Assembly: GCA_015488215.1 (NCBI GenBank)
Contig: WFOE01000180.1
Location: forward strand, 1-40,762
Direction of reading: 5' to 3'
Source of the DNA: Planctomycetales bacterium
Lineage (GTDB): Bacteria > Planctomycetota > Planctomycetia > Pirellulales > S012-138
DNA length: 40,762 nt
Shown here: piece after piece, positions 8,528 through 17,119 of the stretch
Layout: each line of letters starts with the position of its first letter
How positions within the stretch are numbered: position 1 is the first letter of the stretch
The notes under the pieces: model-generated
The model's input: only the letters and a program-made list of their open reading frames with translations
Database searches by the model: none
Told to the model about the DNA's origin: nothing
Position numbers and translations under genes: made by a program

Positions 8528-9334
8528 CTACTCGCTTGGCGATTGCGAAGACGAGTCGGTTTCGTCGGGCCGGGGCATCCATCGTTTGCCGGCCAGGCGA
8601 GGCTGGAACTCCTCGTGCCCGGCCAGGCGAGCCATCTCCTTGAGAAAACGCAGCGTCAACTGCCGCAGTACTTCCCGGTCCCCTTCCTGGCCGTAGTAGG
8701 GGCTCAGGTCGATGGGGTCGCCCACCCGTACCCGAACTCGCGCGGTCATAAAGAAACTGCTGGCCACCGTGCCTGCGTAAGGAGCCCCGTGGATAAACAT
8801 CGGCACCACCGGAACTCGTGCGCGCAGGGCAATCAAGGCCACCCCGGGACGGGCCGGAAGCAGCAACTGGTCCGTCTCGTTGATGCGCCCTTCGGGAAAC
8901 ATGCCAATCACTTCGCCCTGTTGGGCCAGGCGGATGGCCGCTTTGGTAGCCGCGGTGTCGATTCCGGCTCGGGAAACGGGAATGCAGCCCATCACGTCGC
9001 GCAGAATCCATCCTCCTAAGGGGATGTTGAAGAACTCTCGGGCCACCATCCAGCGCACGACCCGCGACGTGGCCAGTTGGACGAAAAACTGATCCACGCT
9101 GCTGCGGTGATTGGCAATTAGAATGGCTCCGCGGCCGGGGACCAGGCGGGCCGGTCGGTCGATGGTGGCCCGCCATACGAAATGGACGTAGCCCCGCCAG
9201 ATGACGTAAAGAACATATTGCATCCGCGTGTAGCCCAAGCGGCGGCGGTCCCAGGCTACAAATACGAGCAAGGAGACAGCCAACAAGCCCAAGACACCCT
9301 GGGCCAGCAGATTGGTAGTCTGTGCATTCAGCAT
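8528..9334 (-). CDS. 1-acyl-sn-glycerol-3-phosphate acyltransferase (PlsC family)
   Basis: The protein has 268 aa and one N-terminal membrane helix (LLAQGVLGLLAVSLLVFVAW). The catalytic NHxxxxD motif is NHRSSVD (H76, D81) and the phosphate-binding motif is MFPEGRI (E148-G149). Family members transfer an acyl chain to lysophosphatidic acid at the inner membrane in phospholipid synthesis; paralogues act on other acceptors. The C-terminus is Ser/Gln-rich (DSSSQSPSE). The gene converges on the MBL-fold gene with a 67-bp gap and is followed by no clear terminator. Confidence 0.9.
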   Translation of the reverse strand: MLNAQTTNLLAQGVLGLLAVSLLVFVAWDRRRLGYTRMQYVLYVIWRGYVHFVWRATIDRPARLVPGRGAILIANHRSSVDQFFVQLATSRVVRWMVAREFFNIPLGGWILRDVMGCIPVSRAGIDTAATKAAIRLAQQGEVIGMFPEGRINETDQLLLPARPGVALIALRARVPVVPMFIHGAPYAGTVASSFFMTARVRVRVGDPIDLSPYYGQEGDREVLRQLTLRFLKEMARLAGHEEFQPRLAGKRWMPRPDETDSSSQSPSE

Positions 9335-9530
9335 ACGACGGTTCCTTCGAGCACCCGGAGGGCTCCGGTTCCTTCCGGCCTGGGGTTCCGGCGGACTGCC
9401 CCTTAGTCCCGGGCGAAAACGTGCGTGGACTATCGTGCCTGGACTCTAATGCTGCCGGCAAAAATGAGTAGGGGGTGCCCGCAAACGCCGCGAATCGCCG
9501 CTGGAACCACCGGGGCCGACTCCGGCCAGG

Positions 9531-9570
9531 GGCTCGCTGGGTGGAGATTGCCAGACCGCCCGAGCGAGCC
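9531..9570 (-). terminator. Hairpin downstream of the sulfatase gene
   Basis: GGCTCGCTGGGTGG and CCGCCCGAGCGAGCC form a long GC-rich stem with one bulge, starting 12 nt beyond the sulfatase stop on the minus strand. It lacks a U-tract, so it may be an mRNA 3'-end structure and not a classical terminator. Confidence 0.45.
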
Positions 9571-9581
9571 GGTTTGCCGGT

Positions 9582-11051
9582 TTAGAGCTTCGGGGTGTTT
9601 TTGCCGTATTCCAGCACCAGCTTGCGTAAGCGCCGGACCACGTTGCGGTACTTGGGATCAGCGGCCAGGTTGCGGGTTTCGCCCGGGTCGTTCTGCATGT
9701 CGTAGAGTTGTTCGCCTTCGCGTCCTTCGTCCCAGAGCGTGTATCGCCACCGCAGCGTGCGGACGCTGTAGCCGTGATACACCCCGCCCCGGCGGCGGCG
9801 AAACACCTGCGTGAAGGCCGCTTCCTTGACGTGCTTGCTCGGGTCTTCCAACACCGGGCGCAGGCTCACTCCGTCCAGGTAATCCGGCGCCGGCAGCCCA
9901 CACAGATCAGCCAGCGTCGGATACAAGTCCACCAGCTCGGCCAGGGCTTGGGTTTGCTTGCCGTTGCCGGGGGCACCGGGTGCGCGGATGATAAGCGGCA
10001 CGTGGGCGGAGTTTTCAAACAGGCTCATTTTGTGCCACAGCCCGTGCTCGTACATGTGGTAGCCGTGGTCGCTGGTCATCACCACGATGGTGCGGTCGGC
10101 CAGCCCGAGCCGTTCCAACGCCTTGAGCACACGGCCCACCTGGGCATCCATGAACGAAATCGAAGCATGGTAGGCGGCGATGGCCCGGCGTCGGGTCAGG
10201 TCGTCCACCCGGTCTTCGGCCCGTTTGGCGCTGCGATAAGCCGCCCGAGGCACGCGCCGCTTGTCGTCTTCGGAAAGCTGCGGCAAAAGGACTTGTTCCG
10301 GCGGATAGAGTTCAAAGTACCGCTTCGGCGCCACGTAGGGCGTGTGCGGCCGGTAAAAGCCCACGGCCAGGAAAAACGGCCGGTCTTTGTTGGCTTCCAT
10401 CAAGCTAATGGCGGCGGTGGCCACCAGCCCGTCGGTCTGTTCGTAGTCGGTTCCTTCCATCGCCATCCAGCTCAGCGCACTGCCGTAGTTGCCCGGGATG
10501 ACCGTGAAGATGCGGTGTTCTTCCGCTTTGTCCCGTCCGGCCGGGTTGACCACATAGGACCAACTGGGCCGGTCGTCCAGCCCGCTGGTGCCTATCTGGC
10601 CGGGCACGCCGTAGTGGTACAGTTTGCCCACCCGGGCCACGAAGTATCCGTGCTTGCGGAACAGTTGCGGCAGGGTGACGGTGTTAGGGATATAGTCGCG
10701 AAAGTGGGGGTGTTCGCGGTATTTGCCCGTTTTGCGATCCCTGCCCGAGTTGGTCAGCACGCGGGTTTCGTTGGGGCGGCGTCCGGTCAGAAACGAGGTG
10801 CGACTGGGACTGCACAGCGGAAACTGGCAGTAGGCGTGGCGGAACAGGACGCCGCTTCGGGCCAGGGAGTCGATATGCGGGGTCTTCACCTGCTGGTGGC
10901 CGTAGCAGCCCAGGTCGCAGTTCAAATCGTCGGCCACAATAAACAGCACGTTGTACCGCTTGGGCTTTTCCTGGGCGACGGCCCGGGCACGGGAGACGCA
11001 TACGATTGCCGCCACAGCCAGAGCAAACAGAACGAGCAAGCGTTGTTTCAT
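9582..11051 (-). CDS. Exported sulfatase, iduronate-2-sulfatase-like
   Basis: The 489-aa arylsulfatase-family enzyme hydrolyses sulfate esters, probably of sulfated polysaccharides, outside the cytoplasm. It starts with a signal peptide (MKQRLLVLFALAVAAIVCVSRARA). Metal-binding D41-D42 lie in FIVADDLN. The formylglycine signature is C80-S-P-S-R, so the Cys needs oxidation by a formylglycine-generating enzyme. ADDLNCDLGCYGH, GFYRPHTPYVAPKRYFELY and MTSDHGYHMYEHGLWHKMS resemble iduronate-2-sulfatase-type (S1_7) enzymes. The C-terminal LYDMQNDPGETRNLA is typical for the family. No SusC/D-like or other glycan genes are adjacent. Confidence 0.93.
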   Translation of the reverse strand: MKQRLLVLFALAVAAIVCVSRARAVAQEKPKRYNVLFIVADDLNCDLGCYGHQQVKTPHIDSLARSGVLFRHAYCQFPLCSPSRTSFLTGRRPNETRVLTNSGRDRKTGKYREHPHFRDYIPNTVTLPQLFRKHGYFVARVGKLYHYGVPGQIGTSGLDDRPSWSYVVNPAGRDKAEEHRIFTVIPGNYGSALSWMAMEGTDYEQTDGLVATAAISLMEANKDRPFFLAVGFYRPHTPYVAPKRYFELYPPEQVLLPQLSEDDKRRVPRAAYRSAKRAEDRVDDLTRRRAIAAYHASISFMDAQVGRVLKALERLGLADRTIVVMTSDHGYHMYEHGLWHKMSLFENSAHVPLIIRAPGAPGNGKQTQALAELVDLYPTLADLCGLPAPDYLDGVSLRPVLEDPSKHVKEAAFTQVFRRRRGGVYHGYSVRTLRWRYTLWDEGREGEQLYDMQNDPGETRNLAADPKYRNVVRRLRKLVLEYGKNTPKL

Positions 11052-11203
11052 GGTCAGGCAACCTCATTGCCAGCGAGGACCGCGAACCAGGGAGGGAGAA
11101 GGACAACGCCGACTATTCTGGTTCCGGCTTTTCCCGGCGGCAAGTCAAAACGCAGGCGGCTCCTGGCGGCTTCTCTGCTTTCTCTGGCTTGGGCTGCCGT
11201 TGC

Positions 11204-11232
11204 TTGTACATGCCGATTGCGGTTTCTAGACT
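11204..11232 (+). promoter_or_regulatory. Possible promoter for the kinase gene
   Basis: TTGTAC, a 17-bp spacer and TAGACT lie about 50 nt upstream of the kinase ATG. The match is moderate (3/6 and 4/6), so this is tentative. Confidence 0.3.
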
Positions 11233-11283
11233 GATGGGTAGTGGTGGTCGGCGAAGCATTTCCTCCAAAGCACATCGTGAGCC

Positions 11284-12183
11284 ATGGGACTACTGGATTC
11301 GCTGCGGGGGATGTTCGGTTCCTCGGGGCAGAAGAAACGCAGCCGCGGCAAGGTGGATTTGCGCCGCCGGTTCGAGCTGTTGAAGAGGGCCATCACCGGC
11401 ACGATGAGCCAGTTCTACAAAGCCCGCGACCGCGAAACCAAGGAGGTGGTGGGCCTGAAAGTGCTTGACCCGGAAAAGGTCGCCCGGTTCGAAGCCCGCT
11501 TCAAGGGCCTGAACAAACCGAGCGAAGGCGAAATTGCCGTGCGGCTCCAGCATCCGAACATCGTCCGCACGCTGGAGTACGGCATTTCGACCAACGACGA
11601 GCCGTTCCTGGTGATGGAGTACATCGAAGGGCCGCTGCTCAGCTCCGTCATCCACGGACCGGAACGCCAGATGTTCGAAGGGATGCGGATGCCGCTGGTG
11701 CGGCAGATCGCCGCCGCGGTGAAGGCAGTGCATGACGCGGAGTTCATCCACCGGGACATCTGTCCCCGGAATATCATGATTGACACGGAGCAAGGGCGTC
11801 TGAAACTCATCGACTTCGGCCTGACGGTGCCGGCCACGGAACCGTTCATGCAGCCGGGCAACCGGACCGGCAATCCGAACTACATGGCCCCCGAAGTCAT
11901 CCGCCGCCGCCGCACGGACAAGCGGGTGGACGTGTTTTCGTTCGGCATCACCATCTACGAGCTGATGACCGGCGAGCTGCCCTGGAGCCGCGGCACCACC
12001 GGCAAAGTGGCCATGGAACACGCGACAATCCCACCGCGGGACATTCGTGAGCTTCGGCCGCAGATCCACCCCGTGCTGGCCGAAGCGATCCACTGGTGCC
12101 TGGAACAGGACCCCAAACAACGCTGCCCCGACATGGAACACTTTCTGAAAAAAATCCGCGGGGTGGAGAAAGAGGACCAGTAG
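11284..12183 (+). CDS. Ser/Thr protein kinase-like protein with altered catalytic loop
   Basis: The 299-aa protein is a single eukaryotic-like kinase domain without a transmembrane segment or sensor domain. Recognisable pieces are the ATP-anchoring Lys (VVGLKVL, K59), a likely helix-C Glu (E83), HRD (156-158), N163, DFG (177-179), APE (202-204) and VDVFSFGITIYELMTGELPW. Two features are unusual: the glycine-rich loop is not recognisable (GTMSQFYKA), and the catalytic loop reads HRDICPRN, with Cys160 where most Ser/Thr kinases have Lys. It may have altered activity or act as a pseudokinase, but HRD, DFG and K59 are kept. It converges on the TOPRIM-like gene with a 10-bp gap. Confidence 0.88.
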   Translation: MGLLDSLRGMFGSSGQKKRSRGKVDLRRRFELLKRAITGTMSQFYKARDRETKEVVGLKVLDPEKVARFEARFKGLNKPSEGEIAVRLQHPNIVRTLEYGISTNDEPFLVMEYIEGPLLSSVIHGPERQMFEGMRMPLVRQIAAAVKAVHDAEFIHRDICPRNIMIDTEQGRLKLIDFGLTVPATEPFMQPGNRTGNPNYMAPEVIRRRRTDKRVDVFSFGITIYELMTGELPWSRGTTGKVAMEHATIPPRDIRELRPQIHPVLAEAIHWCLEQDPKQRCPDMEHFLKKIRGVEKEDQ

Positions 12184-12193
12184 AGAATCCCGC

Positions 12194-12739
12194 TTAGCAC
12201 ACCCGCTGACGGTATTCCTGGCACGCATCCTGCAGCGAAGGAGGGGGCGGGGGAAGTTGACGTCGCTCCTGACACCATTCCCATAACGAATCGACGTGCC
12301 GCTGACATAACCCCGGCGTGGGGAGCCGCGGGTAAGGAGAGCTTTCCTGAACCTGCTTGCCTTCCAAAAAGGCAAACCAGGTTTCGATACTCCATGTGGG
12401 AACGAAAATGGCCACTTTTTCGTCGTTCCCGCGTGGGGCAACCTGCTGGTTATGGCACGCCTGATCCAACTGGTTTTTGCGGGCTTGAACCCCGTACTGG
12501 TCGCCGTCGATGAGGACGAGCAGCCTCAGCGACTGAATGTGCGCGAACCGTGAACGAAACGCTTTCAATTCTTGAGGGAAACGTTGTTGCACAAAGTGGC
12601 TAGCGGCTCCGCGGCCTCCGGGTGCCTTAATGACGCGGATTTGCCGGTGGGAAACTCCCCGCTTTTTCAGAAATCGCCGGACAAACGTTTCCTGCTGCGT
12701 GTCTTCGCAGAGCAGAATCACGTGGACTCGTTTTGCCAT
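12194..12739 (-). CDS. Small TOPRIM-like protein paired with an AAA/ABC ATPase
   Basis: The 181-aa protein starts with a hydrophobic strand followed by an acidic residue (HVILLCEDTQQETFVRRFL) and later has LRLLVLIDGDQYGV. The order E...DxD resembles the metal-binding acidic triad of TOPRIM domains in OLD-like nucleases and in DUF4435/DUF4276-type partners of ATPases. A further conserved-looking WSIETWFAFLEG follows, and the C-terminus has a poly-Pro run. The gene overlaps the end of the ATPase gene by about 22 nt, which implies translational coupling. An alternative ATG at 12748 adds three residues. The role as a nuclease-like effector in a defence pair is inferred from architecture only. Confidence 0.65.
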   Translation of the reverse strand: MAKRVHVILLCEDTQQETFVRRFLKKRGVSHRQIRVIKAPGGRGAASHFVQQRFPQELKAFRSRFAHIQSLRLLVLIDGDQYGVQARKNQLDQACHNQQVAPRGNDEKVAIFVPTWSIETWFAFLEGKQVQESSPYPRLPTPGLCQRHVDSLWEWCQERRQLPPPPPSLQDACQEYRQRVC

Positions 12740-13869
12740 GTTTCCCATCCCCGTGCCAGAAGTTCAGCCAGCGGCAGCACGTCTCCTGGCTGTACCAGCT
12801 CCGAGGCCCGTTTGGCGCGAATCATTCCTCCGGTTTCCCGATGGAAGAAAATGCCGGAGTCGGGTCCCAAGTAGTTAATCAGTTCCGGATGATGAGAGCA
12901 GAGCACGGCCTGGCGGATTCGCGGCCCGCAGGCTTCTTGCAGTTCCGCGAGCCAGGGCTGGATTTCGGGTAGTGCGACAAAGTTTTCCGGCTCATCCAGA
13001 AACAAAACCGTCGTCCGGTCGTGCAGGAAGGCAAGCAAGGCGTACAGCACCACCAAGGCACGCTGGCCTTCGGACAATTCGTCCAGGTAGAGCTTGGTAT
13101 CTGTGCCCGATTCGCTCCAGCCAAGTTCGACCACCCGGGCATCCCGCCCCAGCAAAGGTAGGCGGATGTCCCTCAGTCCGGGTAAAACTTCTTGCAAGCG
13201 GTTACAGAGCACTCCCAGGGCCGCAGGGTCTTCTTGCACCCGGTGTCGTAGCCAGGAAGCGAAGTTTTCCGCCCGGCGTCCCAGCAACGGGTCTTCGGCC
13301 GTGGATTCGGCACCGATGGCCCAAGGATCGATACCGCAGACCAGCATCCGCTGGCAAGTTTGCAGGAAGGCGGTCAGCTTTTTGTTGTCGTGCCGGGGCG
13401 GAATATTACCAAGGGCCGACTGGGACCAGTCTCCGGAATAGACCGGCCCGGAGGAATGGTCGTCCCGATACAACTGCACCTCGCCTTCGGCGAACCGGAA
13501 CAGCGGAGCGTTTTCCGGCAATTCGATCAGCGATTCGTGCCAGATGCGGGCCTTGCGGGCTTCCTGCTGATGCTGAATCTCCAGGCGGTACCGAACGGTG
13601 CCGAAGTCCAATTCCACGTCCAGTTCAAACGTTTGCAATGGCCGATCTTGCTGCCACCGATTCAGTGTGGTTGCAGGAAAAGCACGCAGGCTCCGGCGCG
13701 AAGCGTCCAGACGTAGCTCGCCTCGCAACAGTCTGGCGATGGTATCGATAACATCCAGCACGGAAGTTTTGCCCGTGCCGTTGGCTCCCAAAAACAGCGA
13801 AAGCTGCGCCAGTTCCAGCTCGAAGTTGACCAGGCACTTGTAGTTGTCGATGTAGATTCGCCGGATCAT
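12718..13869 (-). CDS. AAA (ABC-type/SMC-like) ATPase
   Basis: The 383-aa ATPase resembles the AAA_15/AAA_21 group found in OLD-like, Gabija-, retron- and PARIS-type systems. It starts with the typical IRRIYIDNYKCLVNFEL strand. Walker A is GANGTGKTS (28-36), an ABC-signature-like LSEGQRAL is at 265-272, Walker B is VLFLDEPE (288-295), and the H-loop is CSHHPEL (324-330). The middle domain (residues 100-260) is divergent and likely confers specificity. The ATG overlaps the stop of the upstream lipoprotein gene as ATGA, and the gene's own end overlaps the TOPRIM-like gene. It is probably cytoplasmic. A chromosome-maintenance role cannot be excluded. Confidence 0.85.
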   Translation of the reverse strand: MIRRIYIDNYKCLVNFELELAQLSLFLGANGTGKTSVLDVIDTIARLLRGELRLDASRRSLRAFPATTLNRWQQDRPLQTFELDVELDFGTVRYRLEIQHQQEARKARIWHESLIELPENAPLFRFAEGEVQLYRDDHSSGPVYSGDWSQSALGNIPPRHDNKKLTAFLQTCQRMLVCGIDPWAIGAESTAEDPLLGRRAENFASWLRHRVQEDPAALGVLCNRLQEVLPGLRDIRLPLLGRDARVVELGWSESGTDTKLYLDELSEGQRALVVLYALLAFLHDRTTVLFLDEPENFVALPEIQPWLAELQEACGPRIRQAVLCSHHPELINYLGPDSGIFFHRETGGMIRAKRASELVQPGDVLPLAELLARGWETWQNEST

Positions 13870-14630
13870 TCTTCCTTACCCTTGCTGGACGGTGTGGGCG
13901 AGGACTTTTTCACAGGAGCCGCTTTCCCGGCGGTGTTGGCTTTCGTATCAGCTTTGTCGGCGGAGTGTTTCTCTTCCTTGGCCGGGCCGAACCGGGCCGC
14001 AGCGGCCACGGCCAGCGCCGTATCGCGGTAAGCGTCGTAGGTGGCTTCCAGGCAGCGCAGCTCAATCGTGTAGCGCCGCTGGCCCCGCGTGGTAACCAGG
14101 AAAAACCGCATCAGCCGCTTTCCCTTGGCCGTGGCTTCCCAGCCGTAGCTGACTCCCACGAAGTTGCCTACCTGGACCGGTCGTACCGGCACGGCCAACT
14201 TCTTGTCCCCAAGCCGCTTGGCGGCCGACTTGGCGTACTGCACTACATTGGCCGGCGTAATGTTGGTAAACGCGGCATCGTCGGCGGCCGACACGTAAAT
14301 CCGCGGATAGTTGCCCCGGTGGCAAACCAGCAGATAGTCCGGCATGCGGCGCAGCTCCCAGCCGTCCGGAGTGGGCAGTTCCAGCCGGCCCTGGTCCAGC
14401 TCCAGCGGATCGGTCAGCTTGACCGGCTTGGGCTGAGGGCGCCAGAGCGTGGTTAGCGGATCCTGGGCGGGGGCCTTCCCGGACTCGGGCGACTTTGAGG
14501 AAGAGCCCTCCTGTTTGGTTTCCGAGGAACATCCGGCCAGGAACACCGCTGCCACCATGGCCGCTGCCAGCAGCAGCATCTTGTCCCCGAGCCACCAGGA
14601 GGCACGATTCGCACCACGGGTCAGACGCAT
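13866..14630 (-). CDS. Lipoprotein of unknown function upstream of the ATPase
   Basis: The 254-aa protein has a lipoprotein signal peptide (MLLLAAAMVAAVFLAGC, lipobox LAGC), a Ser/Lys-rich linker, a soluble domain of about 140 residues (LELPTPDGWELRRMPDYLL onward) and a Lys/Ala/Ser-rich low-complexity tail. The soluble domain looks like a small alpha/beta domain but is not recognised. The track starts at a GTG (14648). The ATG at 14630 has GGAGGAGAGG five nt upstream and is preferred. Its TGA overlaps the ATPase ATG, so the lipoprotein, ATPase and TOPRIM-like genes are almost certainly one transcript. Whether the lipoprotein is functionally part of the pair is unknown. Confidence 0.75.
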   Translation of the reverse strand: MRLTRGANRASWWLGDKMLLLAAAMVAAVFLAGCSSETKQEGSSSKSPESGKAPAQDPLTTLWRPQPKPVKLTDPLELDQGRLELPTPDGWELRRMPDYLLVCHRGNYPRIYVSAADDAAFTNITPANVVQYAKSAAKRLGDKKLAVPVRPVQVGNFVGVSYGWEATAKGKRLMRFFLVTTRGQRRYTIELRCLEATYDAYRDTALAVAAAARFGPAKEEKHSADKADTKANTAGKAAPVKKSSPTPSSKGKEE

Positions 14631-14754
14631 CGGTCCCTCTCCTCCCACTGCGGCAAGCGATTTGCGAACCTCTTGATTCCCCGCCCCAGGCCATTCTAGC
14701 CGACCGCAGCGCGGGTGTCATTTCCTTCCGCGGTGTGTGGAGAGTTGACCGGGT

Positions 14755-15213
14755 TCAGTCGCTCAGACCTTCCACGCGAGAGAGGGCCAGAATAATCAGG
14801 GCCAGCACGGCTCCCAGTACGGCTGGCACCACCCAGCCGGCGCCGCAAGCCACGCCGATGGCTGCGGTCATCCAGATGCCCGCCGCGGTGGTCAGCCCGC
14901 GAATCTGAGCGCTGTCGGTGCTTTTGAGAATGGCTCCCGCCCCGAGAAAACCAATCCCTGAGGCGATCCCGCGCACAATCTGGCTCACGGTGTTGGCGTC
15001 CGCCCCGGCCACCTCCAACGGGATGAGCGTGAACAGGGCCGAGCCGATGCCTACCAACATGTGCGTGCGCAATCCCGCGGCCCGACCTCGCTTCTGCCGC
15101 TCGAAACCCACTAAGGCCGAAAGCACCGTGGCCAGAGCCAATCGGGAAATCACCCGCAGCAGGTGCTCGGTTCCGGCGTAGTTGAAGCCCAACCATTCCA
15201 GCCACGCTTCCAT
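14755..15213 (-). CDS. MgtC/SapB family membrane protein
   Basis: The 152-aa inner-membrane protein matches the MgtC N-terminal domain: GFERQKRGRAAGLRTHMLVGIGSALF, GIGFLGAGAIL and RGLTTAAGIWMTAAIG are characteristic, with four or five hydrophobic helices. It lacks the C-terminal soluble ACT-like domain of pathogen MgtC, so it is the short SapB/YhiD-like form. Family members modulate membrane energetics or Mg-related stress; no transport activity is established. The start has AAGGAG eight nt upstream. A 124-bp gap separates it from the downstream lipoprotein gene on the same strand, so read-through into that operon is possible. Confidence 0.9.
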   Translation of the reverse strand: MEAWLEWLGFNYAGTEHLLRVISRLALATVLSALVGFERQKRGRAAGLRTHMLVGIGSALFTLIPLEVAGADANTVSQIVRGIASGIGFLGAGAILKSTDSAQIRGLTTAAGIWMTAAIGVACGAGWVVPAVLGAVLALIILALSRVEGLSD

Positions 15214-15573
15214 GACCTTAGCTCCTTTTCGTCGCAGGGGAGGTGCTCATCCGTCACTGCCCCGGGGGGAATCTATTGTGCGAGTCTGACCGGCCCGTTC
15301 CAAGCCTTTCGGCTAGCAAGCCCACCGGCCGGGAAATAACGGGAAGGGTTTGTCTGAGTGTGACACAAACCCTCCGGTATCGCTCCAATTGTCCGGCGTG
15401 GCGATTGCAGCCGGAAGTTTTTGTGACAGGCTCTTGGCAAAGCCGCCGCGGTTGCAGGCATCGGCGGTTGCTGCCTGCCGGAACCGCCTGGGGACTTTCC
15501 TTCCCCGGGGGTTCCTGGTACCACACTGAAAGGATAGCCCCTGATTGCTCCGTGCGCAAAACGTGTCGCCCCG
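15214..15573 (+). other. 360-bp intergenic region upstream of lutB
   Basis: This is the divergent region between mgtC and lutB. It holds the conserved leader element shared with acs (see 15357-15427) and an imperfect inverted repeat GTTTGT...ACAAAC (around 15349-15369). No strong -35/-10 was seen and there is no good SD just before the lutB ATG. Confidence 0.4.
15357..15427 (+). promoter_or_regulatory. Conserved leader element, copy A (upstream of lutB)
   Basis: Three blocks are shared with the acs leader in the same order and nearly the same spacing: CCCTCCGG (15370-15377), CGCTCCAAT (15381-15389) and TTGCAGCCGGAAGTTTTTGTGAC (15405-15427, one T longer than in copy B). AGTGTG begins both copies. 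CTCCGGT or TCCGGC can pair with the GCCGGA of the last block. It lies about 150 nt upstream of the lutB ATG. It could be a leader RNA structure or a shared operator. Confidence 0.65.
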
Positions 15574-17028
15574 ATGACCGACTACGCCCGCGAAGAACAT
15601 CACGAGTTTCTGACCGCCACCGAGCAGGCGCTGGCCGATCCCCAGCTTCAGAGCATGCTTGGCCGCCTGGGCGAAACGCTGGGGGCACGCAATCGCCAGG
15701 CGTTCGCCCAACTGCCCGGGGCCGACGCGCTGCGCTGGGAAGCCAAACGGATTAAGGACCAGGCTCTGGCTCAGCTTGACCAGCTCCTGGACCAACTGGC
15801 CCGGCAGATCGAAGCCCGTGGAGGTCACGTCCACTGGGCCGCCGACGGAGCAGAAGCCCGGAAGATCATCCTCTCTATCCTGGAACAGCACGGCGTGCGG
15901 AAGGTGGTCAAAAGCAAGTCGATGACCACCGAGGAAATCCACCTCAACCCGGCGCTGGAGGACTCCGGCATCCAGGTGGTGGAAACCGATTTTGGCGAGT
16001 ACATCATCCAACTGGCCGGCCAGCGCCCCTCGCACCTGGTAGCCCCGGCCATTCACATGACGGTGGAGCAGATCGCCCAGGTGCTGAGCCAGGAAAGCCC
16101 TGAGCCTTTGCCGCCGGAGCCGGAAACCTTAACCCGATTCGCCCGGCAAAAACTGCGGCAGCACTTCGCCACGGCCCAGGCGGGTATCAGCGGGGTCAAC
16201 TTCGCTGTGGCCGAAACCGGCACCGTGGTCATCATCTCCAACGAAGGCAATGCCCGGCTCACCACCACCGTGCCGCCGCTGCACATTGCCGTCATGGGCA
16301 TGGAAAAAGTCATCCCGCGGATGGAACACTTGCCGGTGTTCCTCAAAGTGCTGGCCCGGGCAGCCACTGGGCAGAAGTTGTCGGTTTATACGTCGCTCAT
16401 CACCGGCCCGCGCCGCCCGGAGGAGCTGGACGGCCCGGAGGAGTTCCACCTGGTCATCCTCGACAACGGTCGCAGCCGCATCCTGGGCGGCCCGTTGCGA
16501 GAGAGCCTGTTTTGCATCCGCTGCGGAGCCTGTTTGAACGCCTGCCCGGTGTATCGCAACGTGGGCGGACACGCTTACGGGGGAGTGTACGCTGGGCCAA
16601 TCGGGGCGGTGCTCACGCCGCTTTACGACGGACTGGACGTCAACCACCACCTGCCGCACGCCTCCAGCCTGTGCGGTGCTTGCCAGGCGGCGTGCCCGGT
16701 GCGAATTGCCATTCCGGAACTGCTCATCCGCCTGCGAGAACAACTGGTCGAAAGGAGCCAGCGCGTCCCCCGACGCGAACGGGCCGCCTATGGGCTATGG
16801 GCCTGGATGCTCCGCCGTCCTTGGGCTTACCGCCTGGCCACGTGGCTGACCACACGCAGCCTGGGCCGGTGGCGGCGCAACCGGTGGCTGACCCGACTGC
16901 CGGGCAAGCTGCACGGCTGGACCGCCCAGCGGGACTTTCCCGCCCCGGCCCCGGAACGCTTTCGCGACTGGTGGCAACGCCAGGGAAAACACGTTCCGGC
17001 CCGGGAAAAACAGCCCGGCTCCGCATAG
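15574..17028 (+). CDS. lutB: LutB-like lactate utilisation iron-sulfur protein
   Basis: The 484-aa protein belongs to the LutB/YkgF family, part of the LutABC complex that oxidises L-lactate to pyruvate. An N-terminal LUD domain (DUF162) includes GISGVNFAVAETGTVVI. The C-terminal ferredoxin-like region carries two iron-sulfur motifs, C314-xx-C317-xx-C320-xxx-C324 and C367-xx-C370-xxx-C374. The protein ends in a basic, Trp/Arg-rich tail, as in the family. lutC follows after 157 nt. lutA, the usual first gene, is not in this window. The conserved leader element upstream suggests co-regulation with acs. The SD is weak, but no other start fits. Confidence 0.93.
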   Translation: MTDYAREEHHEFLTATEQALADPQLQSMLGRLGETLGARNRQAFAQLPGADALRWEAKRIKDQALAQLDQLLDQLARQIEARGGHVHWAADGAEARKIILSILEQHGVRKVVKSKSMTTEEIHLNPALEDSGIQVVETDFGEYIIQLAGQRPSHLVAPAIHMTVEQIAQVLSQESPEPLPPEPETLTRFARQKLRQHFATAQAGISGVNFAVAETGTVVIISNEGNARLTTTVPPLHIAVMGMEKVIPRMEHLPVFLKVLARAATGQKLSVYTSLITGPRRPEELDGPEEFHLVILDNGRSRILGGPLRESLFCIRCGACLNACPVYRNVGGHAYGGVYAGPIGAVLTPLYDGLDVNHHLPHASSLCGACQAACPVRIAIPELLIRLREQLVERSQRVPRRERAAYGLWAWMLRRPWAYRLATWLTTRSLGRWRRNRWLTRLPGKLHGWTAQRDFPAPAPERFRDWWQRQGKHVPAREKQPGSA

Positions 17029-17119
17029 CCTCAGGCTACATAGCCCCAGACCACACCCCACTCGCCCTGATCCAGCCGGTGGAAAACCCAGGCCGGGAGA
17101 GCGTATCAGCCAGGCGTAA

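Noticed and set aside
15331-15343. AAATAACGG as -10 of lutB
   Set aside because: The match is poor and there is no -35 at a proper distance.
15378-15417. A fully conserved secondary structure inside the lutB/acs leader element
   Set aside because: ATCGC/GCGAT pairs only in copy A and GCCG/CGGC only in copy B, at different positions; only the outer CTCCGG/CCGGA pairing is shared, so no covarying structure is claimed.
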